NCBI GenBank assembly: GCA_964653555.1
Contig: CAZZFT010000003.1
Coordinates: 45,586 to 109,585, forward strand
Reading direction: 5' to 3'
Length of the DNA stretch: 64,000 bases
DNA from: JAHEJV01 sp964653555
GTDB taxonomy: Bacteria > Myxococcota_A > UBA9160 > SMWR01
Shown: piece by piece, positions 58,159-64,000 of the stretch
How positions within the stretch are numbered: position 1 is the first letter of the stretch
How the letters are laid out: each line of letters starts with the position of its first letter
Made by a program: the position numbers and the translations under genes
The notes under the pieces: model-generated
Databases searched by the model: none
Told to the model about the DNA's origin: nothing
The model's input: only the letters and a program-made list of their open reading frames with translations

Positions 58159-59213
58159 AGGTACCGGGTGAATTCGGGACGCCGCACCTTCCAGATGAAG
58201 GCGTCGTAGTAGTAGTGGAGCACGCCGGTCGTCGAGTTGAGGACCAGGATCGGATACAGACCGTGGCCCAGCATCGAGAACGCGCCGTAGGCGAAGATCG
58301 CCAGGACGTAGGCCCAGACGTGGCGGCCCTGGTAGAGGTAGCGGATCACGGCGCCGCGCTCCGCTTCGGGGGCGCCCCTCGCCTTGTTGTGGCTGTAGCT
58401 CCACGCGAAGGCGTCGTACTGGAGGCAGTGGAAGAAGCTCGAGATCGGATAGCTGAGGAAGGGATCGGAGAGCACGACGTAGGCGTAGTACCAGCAGCCG
58501 TAGGTGGTGGTGAAGAGGACGAGCTTGGGCAGGGAGACGGGCTCGCCCCGCGCGAGACGGCTCGCGTGCTGCGCCACGTAGAGAACCGAGATGCCGAGCG
58601 CCAGCGCGATCGAGGCGTCTCCCAGCGCCGTCCCCACCCAGCCCGGAATCGCGACGCCCAGGTCGAAGAAGGTCTCGGCGTAGACGTGGGTGTAGAAGTC
58701 GCTGTGCGAGACGATCGCCACGAACGCGGAGAAGCACAGCCATTGCTCGAGGTTGATGCGGGTGTTCGTCCGGGCGCCGGCCTTGGCGTCGTAGATGCGC
58801 ATCATCCCGTAGTTCTGGCGCACGAAGTGGAACTGATCCCAGACGAAGATCAGCGCGATGATGCGCGCATCGATCCAGTAGGCGGCGGCGAGCACGGGCA
58901 GGACGAGCAGCGGGATCGCGATCAGGCGGAAGCGGTTGCGGTCGAACTCGTCGCGATCCCCGTAGGCGCGCAGGAAGGTGGGCACGTGGTGCCCGACCGC
59001 CATGTAGGTGAGCACGTAGCTCTTGACCGTCCATGCCGGTAGCAGCTGCACGGCGCCCAGCACGACGGCGACGGCCAGCAGCGGAGAGCCGATGAAGAAG
59101 ATCCCGTCGAAGGCGGGAGAGACGATACAACGAGCCGACAGCGCGGGCGGCGGCTCGCCGACAGCGCCAACGCGGGAGGAGGCCACCATCGAGCGATTCA
59201 TCTCGACCGTCAC
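58155..59213 (-). CDS. Histidine-rich polytopic membrane protein, unknown function
   Basis: 352 residues with about eight hydrophobic segments. Histidines and aromatic residues sit at or near membrane helices: MAVGHHVPTFLRAYGDRDEF, IFVWDQFHFVRQNYGMMRIY, SSFFHCLQYDAFAWSYSHNK and TGVLHYYYDAFIWKVRRPEF. This arrangement suggests a metal-dependent membrane oxygenase, desaturase or Brp/Blh-like cleavage enzyme, but I do not recognise a family. GTG start, with ATGs at 59201 and 59189 as alternatives. Coupled to the TPR gene. Worth structural comparison. Confidence 0.7.
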   Translation of the reverse strand: MTVEMNRSMVASSRVGAVGEPPPALSARCIVSPAFDGIFFIGSPLLAVAVVLGAVQLLPAWTVKSYVLTYMAVGHHVPTFLRAYGDRDEFDRNRFRLIAIPLLVLPVLAAAYWIDARIIALIFVWDQFHFVRQNYGMMRIYDAKAGARTNTRINLEQWLCFSAFVAIVSHSDFYTHVYAETFFDLGVAIPGWVGTALGDASIALALGISVLYVAQHASRLARGEPVSLPKLVLFTTTYGCWYYAYVVLSDPFLSYPISSFFHCLQYDAFAWSYSHNKARGAPEAERGAVIRYLYQGRHVWAYVLAIFAYGAFSMLGHGLYPILVLNSTTGVLHYYYDAFIWKVRRPEFTRYL

Positions 59214-59315
59214 GCGGCCATTCTATCTCCCGAGGTCTGCACCTTCCTAGCGCCTTCCGGGAGGATTCGTCCTCCCCTCGCGACGCCGCGCGCGCGACGC
59301 GGCGTGCGATGGCCC

Positions 59316-59352
59316 TTGACAAGGGGGGTGGCGAAGATGACAAAATGCTCAG
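59316..59352 (+). promoter_or_regulatory. Promoter and operator copy G at the MFS gene start
   Basis: A perfect -35 TTGACA at 59316-59321 precedes an imperfect -10 (CAAAAT, 59341-59346, 19-base spacer). The operator ATGACAAAATGCTCAG (59337-59352) matches the consensus at 12 of 14 positions and covers the -10 and the ATG at 59337. Confidence 0.55.
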
Positions 59353-60665
59353 AAGTGCAGGGATCGCCGCGCTCGAGCGAAGCGTCCGCGAGGGCGGAGG
59401 CGGTTTCGCGCACTGCCGCGCCGGGCCCGTTCCCCGGCTGGCGCATGGTGGCGGCCGCGTTCCTGGCTCAGGGCGTCTCGACCGGCGCGACGATCTACGT
59501 GTACGGCCTGTTCCTCGTGCCGATCGCCAGCGAGTTCGGCGCCTCGCGGATGGTCGCGGGACTCGGCCTCTCCGCGATGTACGCGGTCCAGGCTCTGGCC
59601 TCCCCCGCCGTCGGGCGGGCCCTCGACCGCCGGTCGATCCGCTCGATCATGCTGTGGGGCGTGCTGGCGTTGGGCGGCGGACTCGCCCTGCTGTCGGCCA
59701 CGACCACGCTGTGGCAGGCGGGCCTGGTCTTCGCGGCGGTCGTCGGCGTCGGAACGACGATGGTCGGCCCGCTCTCCGCGGCGACCCTGGTGGCGAACTG
59801 GTTCGTCCGGAATCGGGGACGCGCCCTCGGCGTCGCGGCGCTGGGCACGTCCTTCTTCGGTTTCGTCCTGCCACCCGTCACCGCCGCGGGGATCGCAGCC
59901 CTCGGCTGGCGCGCGGCCTGCCTCGGACTCGGAGTAGGAGCCGCCGCGATCCTGGCGCCGATCCTGGGAGCGGTGGTCGTCAGCCGTCCCGAAGAGCGCG
60001 GATTCGAGCCCGACGGCCTCGCGCGCGCCGGTACACCCGGCCCCGACCGCGCCGCGACGCCGTCCGTCTGGAGCGCGGCGAAGCTGCTGCGCGAGCCGCG
60101 CTTCTGGGCGATCGCAGGCGGGATCGGGCTGATCGCGGGCGCCACCGTCGCGCTCCTGACGCATCTGGTCGCGTTCGCCACCGACCGCGCGATCGCGCCC
60201 CAGCGCGCGTCGCTGCTCCTGTCCGTGGTCGCGGGCTTCGGGATGGCGGGCAAGCTCTGCTTCGGCGCGATCGCCGACCGCGTCGAGGTGCGTCGCGCGT
60301 TCTGGCTCATGGTCGGGACCCACGCGCTCGCCTGGCTGATCCTGCTCTCGGAGCCCGGGTTCCCGGGAATGCTGGCGGCGGCCGCCGTCTTCGGCCTGGG
60401 AACCGGCGGCAATCTGCCGGTCTCGGGCGCGCTGGTGGGGGCCACCTTCGGCCGCGCCGCCTTCGGTACGGTGATGGGTTGGATGAATCCGGTGATCCTG
60501 CTCCTCACCCTGGTGACCCCGCCGCTCGCGGGCTACCTCTACGACCGGACCGGAAGCTACGAGCTGGCCTTCCGCTTGCTGTTCGTCATCACGATCGCCG
60601 CCGCCCTGCCCGTGATGTTCCTGCGCGCCGGGCCGGCCGAGGCTTCGCCGGCGCACGCCGAGTGA
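59337..60665 (+). CDS. MFS transporter, OFA/monocarboxylate-like
   Basis: 442 residues with twelve predicted helices. YVYGLFLVPIASEFGASRMV, SPAVGRALDRRSIRSIM and NWFVRNRGRALGVAALGTSF are typical of MCT/OFA-type carriers; AIADRVEVRRAFWLM is the inter-domain equivalent. It likely moves an organic acid across the inner membrane. The start is uncertain: the ATG at 59337 lies within the operator and has GGGGGG upstream, a GTG at 59304 precedes the -35, and an ATG at 59445 would remove a charged N-terminal tail. The stop overlaps the next GTG (GTGA). Confidence 0.87.
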   Translation: MTKCSEVQGSPRSSEASARAEAVSRTAAPGPFPGWRMVAAAFLAQGVSTGATIYVYGLFLVPIASEFGASRMVAGLGLSAMYAVQALASPAVGRALDRRSIRSIMLWGVLALGGGLALLSATTTLWQAGLVFAAVVGVGTTMVGPLSAATLVANWFVRNRGRALGVAALGTSFFGFVLPPVTAAGIAALGWRAACLGLGVGAAAILAPILGAVVVSRPEERGFEPDGLARAGTPGPDRAATPSVWSAAKLLREPRFWAIAGGIGLIAGATVALLTHLVAFATDRAIAPQRASLLLSVVAGFGMAGKLCFGAIADRVEVRRAFWLMVGTHALAWLILLSEPGFPGMLAAAAVFGLGTGGNLPVSGALVGATFGRAAFGTVMGWMNPVILLLTLVTPPLAGYLYDRTGSYELAFRLLFVITIAAALPVMFLRAGPAEASPAHAE

Positions 60666-62851
60666 GCGCCGCCGCCGCCCGGGCGCGTCCGCTGCGGAGC
60701 GTCGTCGACGCCGGCTCCGGTGCGCTCGTCCACGGATCCCTCGCCGTCCTGATCGTTCTGATGGGGATCGCCGTCGGCCGCCCCATCTACACGGACGATC
60801 TCTGGTGGCACCTCGGACTCGGGGAGGCCTTCGCGTCCTCGGGACCGTGGCTGGACGCGGACCCGATGCTGTTCACCGCGCCGGGCCCACCGGCGCCCGC
60901 CGCCTGGCTCTTCGACGTGGGAGCCTTCGCGCTGCTGCGCGTCGGTGGATTCACGGGGCTGCGGATCGCGCACGGGATCGCCGTGGCCGGCATCCTCGCC
61001 CTCGCCTGGTGGCTGCTGCGACGCGCGAGCGGATCGCCTCGCGTGGCGAGCCTCGCCACGGGCGCCTTCATCGCGCTCTCCGCCTACCGTCTGTTCCAGT
61101 TCCGCCCGCACCTGTTCACGATCTTCGCGACGCTGCTCCTGTACGCGATCGCCGTCGAGCCGGGGAAGGCGCCGTCGGCCTGGCGCGTCGCCGCCGCCGC
61201 CGGGCTCTGCGCCCTGTGGGCGAACGTGCACGCGAGCTTCGTGCTGGGGCCCGGCCTGCTCGCGGCGGCGGCGGCTGGCGCGGCGCTCGCGGCGATCCGG
61301 TCGTCCGGGTCGGAGGTCCTCGGAGCGCGCGCGCGGGCCCGTCGCCTCGCCGCGGCGGCCGCGCTCGCGCTGCTCGCCTCGCTGGCCAACCCGCGCGGAG
61401 CGGCCGCCCTCGCGCCCTATCTCTCGAGCGGCGCCGCGACGCCGGAGCTCACGCGCGTCTCCGACGAGTGGCTGCCCTTCGATCCCTTCCGCATGCCCTT
61501 CCCCGATTCCCCTCCGACGCCGCTGGCCTGGCTGCTGGTGTGGCTGCTCGCAGGGCTCGTGGCGTGGATCGCCTGGCGCGCCGTGCGCACGGGGAGGAAC
61601 GACCCGGCCCTCGCGACTCCGGACCTCGCGCTGGTGGCGATGGCCGGCGCGAGCGGGGTCGCGATGCTGACCGCGGTGCGCTTCCTGTGGCTCGGGATCT
61701 TCCCCCTGCTCCTCGTCGCGAGCACCGCGCGCAGCCGGGTCGCGATCGCACCTCCGCGGCCGCGGCAGGGCCGCACAGCCCTCGCCGGATTGCTGCTGGT
61801 TCCCGCCTTCGTCGCCGCCGGAGACTGGAAGCTGATCTCGCGCGGCATCCCCTGGCAGCGGTCGGGTTATGCGGAGCCCTATTCGACGCGCAAGTACTAC
61901 GGACACGCCGTCTGGTTCCTCCAGGACGCCGGCGTGTCGGGAAATGCCTTCAACGACTACTTCATGGGCGGCTTCCTGGGCTTCTGGCTCGCCCCCGAGC
62001 TGCGCGAGTTCGTGAACGGAAGCCTCAACGTCCCCCCCGGACTGCTCGACGCCTACCGCGCCCTGCGCGAGCGGCGCGGTCTCGCACCCGGCGAGGATTT
62101 CGCGGCGCTGCTGGACCGGTACCGGATCGACGTCTTCCTGGGCATCGGGCTGCCGAGCGTGCAGAGCCCGAACCGCCCGCGCTTCTACACCACCAGCCAC
62201 TTCGACGACGTCGAGGGATGGCTGCCCGTGTTCCGGAACCTGCGCAGCGGCGTCTACCTGCGCAGGAACGAGCGCAACCGCGAGAATCTGCGCCGGATCG
62301 CCGCCTACTACGCCGACGCCGGCGTTCCCTTCGACGGCGAGCGGGGCTTCGACGTCGATCGGGTACTGCGCGAGGCACCGCAGTGGGCGGTGCAGCACGG
62401 CGTGGTCCCCCGCGGCTTCGCCGACCTGGCGCAGGCCCGCTTCTCCGCCAACCCCGAGCAGTCGATCGCCGCCGCCCAGCGCCTGGCCGACCTCTACGCG
62501 GTGCTCGGTCTCTACGAACGGGCCGTGCAGCTCGATCGGCGGACGCTGGCGATCGACCCGGAGCGGAGCGGCGCCCGGCGACGCCTGGTCTGGTGCCTGC
62601 TTCACCGGGGCGAGGGAGCCGCCGCGCTGGAGGAGGCGCAGAAGCTGGAGCCGGTCTTCGACAGCGACCCGCTCGCGGCGCGGATCGCGGGCACCGCGCG
62701 GGCGTACGCCGAGCTGGAGGACGCATCGGACCGCCGCGCCCTGGTGGCGGTGCTCCCCCTGTTCACCCGGCACGAGGCGAGCTGGGCGATCCGCGGCTAC
62801 CTGGCTGCGCCGCCGCGCTTCAGGCGAGCTTCGGGATCACGCGGTCCGTGA
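60662..62851 (+). CDS. Large polytopic membrane protein with C-terminal TPR (GT-C-like)
   Basis: 729 residues. About ten hydrophobic helices up to residue 390, starting after YTDDLWWHLGLGEAFASSGP, an acidic first-loop pattern seen in GT-C-type glycosyltransferases. A soluble C-terminal half follows (NAFNDYFMGGFLGFWLAPEL, FVNGSLNVPPGLLDAYRALR) that ends in TPR-like helices (RLADLYAVLGLYERAVQLDR, RLVWCLLHRGEGAAALEEAQ). Similar proteins are annotated as unknown. The GTG overlaps the MFS stop. The last 32 bases overlap the converging LLM gene. A lipid-linked sugar transfer role is only a possibility. Confidence 0.75.
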   Translation: MSAAAARARPLRSVVDAGSGALVHGSLAVLIVLMGIAVGRPIYTDDLWWHLGLGEAFASSGPWLDADPMLFTAPGPPAPAAWLFDVGAFALLRVGGFTGLRIAHGIAVAGILALAWWLLRRASGSPRVASLATGAFIALSAYRLFQFRPHLFTIFATLLLYAIAVEPGKAPSAWRVAAAAGLCALWANVHASFVLGPGLLAAAAAGAALAAIRSSGSEVLGARARARRLAAAAALALLASLANPRGAAALAPYLSSGAATPELTRVSDEWLPFDPFRMPFPDSPPTPLAWLLVWLLAGLVAWIAWRAVRTGRNDPALATPDLALVAMAGASGVAMLTAVRFLWLGIFPLLLVASTARSRVAIAPPRPRQGRTALAGLLLVPAFVAAGDWKLISRGIPWQRSGYAEPYSTRKYYGHAVWFLQDAGVSGNAFNDYFMGGFLGFWLAPELREFVNGSLNVPPGLLDAYRALRERRGLAPGEDFAALLDRYRIDVFLGIGLPSVQSPNRPRFYTTSHFDDVEGWLPVFRNLRSGVYLRRNERNRENLRRIAAYYADAGVPFDGERGFDVDRVLREAPQWAVQHGVVPRGFADLAQARFSANPEQSIAAAQRLADLYAVLGLYERAVQLDRRTLAIDPERSGARRRLVWCLLHRGEGAAALEEAQKLEPVFDSDPLAARIAGTARAYAELEDASDRRALVAVLPLFTRHEASWAIRGYLAAPPRFRRASGSRGP

Positions 62852-63812
62852 GCAGCAGGAACGACTCGTGGGAGAGCGGGGCGCACAGCAGGTAGTCGAG
62901 GAACATCTCCTCCGAAAGCCGCTGGAGATCCTCCACCACCTTCTCCGGCGTTCCGTAGATGGCGACGCCTTTCAGGTAGCGCTCGACGGGATCGCTCGAG
63001 CCGCCGAGCCCCTTCGGATCGAAGGCCCGGGCCGGCGCATCGCCCATGTAGGATCCGACGATCCAGCGCGCGCCGGCGCGCGCGACCGCCTCGGCCTGCT
63101 CCGCGCTCTCGGACACCGCGACCAGACGCGCCATCGGAAGCTCGCGGCCGGCCAGCGAGTGTCCGGCCGCCTCCAGATGGGAGCGGTAGAGCTCCCGCTT
63201 GCGCGCGATCTCGGCGTGCGGCGAGTGGGGATCCATCATGATCGAGAGCCCGCGCCGGGCCGCCCACTCCACCGCCGGCTCGGAGGAGGCGGCCACCCAC
63301 ACCGGCGGATGCGGGCGCTGCATCGGCTTGGGCAGCACCTCGACGTCCTCGAGCTGGAAGAAACGACCCTCGTGGTGGAAGCGCTCCTTCGTCCAGGCCG
63401 CGAGCACGATCTCGACCGCCTCGCGGAAGCGCTCCGCGCTCTCCGCCGGGTCGACGCCGAAGATGCGGAACTCGGTCGGGTCGAAGCCGCGTCCGGCGCC
63501 CCAGTTGACGCGGCCGCCCGAGAGCACGTCGAGCAGTGCGACCTCTTCGGCGATGCGCAGCGGGTGGTAGAGGGCGGCGAGCGTGACCGCGGTGCCGATC
63601 CGCAGCCGCTTCGTGCGCGCCGCGACGTGGGTTCCCATCACGTGCACCGAGGGGCAGACGCTGAAGGAGTTGAAGTGATGCTCCGCCAGCCACACGGCGT
63701 CGTAGCCCGCGCCGTCCATGATCTCGATGCGCTCGAGGGCGCGCGCGTAGACCTGCTCGATCGGAATCCTGCGCTCGGGCCAGCTGAAGAACTGGAGCAC
63801 GCCGAACTTCAC
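62820..63812 (-). CDS. LLM class flavin-dependent oxidoreductase
   Basis: 330 residues. GVLQFFSWPERRIPIEQVYA, YDAVWLAEHHFNSFSVCPSV, RLRIGTAVTLAALYHPLRIA, GGRVNWGAGRGFDPTEF and KPMQRPHPPVWVAASSEPAV are the classic LLM blocks, close to the alkane-monooxygenase-like and limonene-type groups. Probably an FMNH2- or F420H2-dependent monooxygenase. It stands alone on the reverse strand between two forward genes and overlaps the membrane protein gene by 32 bases at the 3' ends. It is the fourth complete LLM gene in the window. Confidence 0.88.
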   Translation of the reverse strand: MKFGVLQFFSWPERRIPIEQVYARALERIEIMDGAGYDAVWLAEHHFNSFSVCPSVHVMGTHVAARTKRLRIGTAVTLAALYHPLRIAEEVALLDVLSGGRVNWGAGRGFDPTEFRIFGVDPAESAERFREAVEIVLAAWTKERFHHEGRFFQLEDVEVLPKPMQRPHPPVWVAASSEPAVEWAARRGLSIMMDPHSPHAEIARKRELYRSHLEAAGHSLAGRELPMARLVAVSESAEQAEAVARAGARWIVGSYMGDAPARAFDPKGLGGSSDPVERYLKGVAIYGTPEKVVEDLQRLSEEMFLDYLLCAPLSHESFLLLTDRVIPKLA

Positions 63813-63914
63813 GTCGCGACCTCCGGATGCGGGCGGCCGCAGGATAGCGCCGTGGGTGCGAGCGGCCCGGCTTCCAGTACCCTGCGCCCTCCGTTTCGAG
63901 GAGAGAGGTCGGTC

Positions 63915-64000
63915 GTGTCGCCGCTGCGCGCCGAGATCCGCAAGATGGCCGCGCTCGGCACGCCCGTCGCCGCGACGCAGCTCTCGACGATGCTGATCGG
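63915..64000 (+). CDS. Probable MATE family efflux transporter (3' end outside window)
   Basis: Only the first 28 codons are present. The GTG at 63915 follows GAGGAGAGAGGT. The sequence SPLRAEIRKMAALGTPVAAT followed by QLSTMLIG resembles the first helix of MATE/NorM transporters (A-x-P-x-x-x-x-Q-L-x-x-M-x-x-G). The identity is tentative because of the short length. Confidence 0.55.
   Translation, partial: MSPLRAEIRKMAALGTPVAATQLSTMLI

Noticed and set aside
1..64000. CRISPR arrays, tRNA or rRNA genes, prophage or insertion sequences
   Set aside because: No regularly spaced repeats, tRNA-like cloverleaf segments, rRNA motifs, transposase or integrase proteins were found on either strand by reading.

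Overview
The window is a high-GC, gene-dense chromosomal segment of a Gram-negative heterotroph. Evidence for a Gram-negative cell is a TonB-dependent receptor, a candidate outer-membrane barrel protein, several lipoproteins with lipoboxes, and three exported proteins ending in PEP-CTERM sorting signals. The gene mix (many luciferase-like monooxygenases, SDRs, crotonase-fold enzymes, two KshA-like Rieske oxygenases, SnoaL and EthD small proteins, an AMP ligase, a thiolase) is typical of uncultured, deltaproteobacteria-like lineages such as Myxococcota or Binatota that degrade lipids, terpenoids or steroids. The lineage is an inference; no rRNA, tRNA, phage, IS element or CRISPR array was seen.

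Layout. 1-10 kb: an AtuA-like C-terminus with an LLM enzyme and a crotonase; an SDR; an epoxide hydrolase; a lipoprotein facing an exported alpha/beta hydrolase; and a tightly overlapping four-gene operon (crotonase, DUF7064-like protein, APH-like kinase, small protein). 10-23 kb: two KshA-like Rieske operons, an SDR, an amidohydrolase with a class II aldolase, a GPH transporter with LLM and SnoaL genes, a thiolase, and a TetR regulator. 23-27 kb: E2 and homodimeric E1 of a 2-oxoacid dehydrogenase, divergent from an Lrp/AsnC regulator. 27-34 kb: two PEP-CTERM paralogues flanking an aldehyde dehydrogenase, an alcohol dehydrogenase and a DUF3089 hydrolase. 34-45 kb: an operon of two AhpD-like proteins, SnoaL, EthD, DUF3604 and SDR; an LLM relic; a reverse operon of AMP ligase, crotonase-like protein, DUF7064-like protein and SnoaL; an SDR; and a third PEP-CTERM paralogue. 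45-64 kb: TPR lipoprotein, sulfatase-superfamily lipoprotein, TonB receptor, outer-membrane protein, secreted and membrane proteins of unknown role, an MFS carrier, a large membrane protein, an LLM enzyme and the start of a probable MATE transporter.

The main discovery is regulatory. Eight promoter regions spread over 53 kb (at 6544, 12232, 13235, 18123, 22040, 43439, 52012 and 59337) carry variants of one 16-bp operator, CTGAGCATnnTATCAG. At several of them it lies on or just downstream of a recognisable sigma-70 -10 element. The operons involved encode both Rieske oxygenases, the ligase, thiolase, amidohydrolase, crotonases, two transporters and the TonB receptor, so this looks like a dispersed catabolic regulon for one hydrophobic substrate from outer-membrane uptake to CoA-ester breakdown. 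The TetR gene next to the 22040 site is the obvious candidate regulator. The PEP-CTERM paralogues have dyads of the same CTGA-N8-TCAG architecture at their start sites, which would tie a surface protein family to the same substrate.

Start codons were chosen from Shine-Dalgarno matches and overlaps. GTGA or ATGA overlaps are common here and indicate translational coupling.
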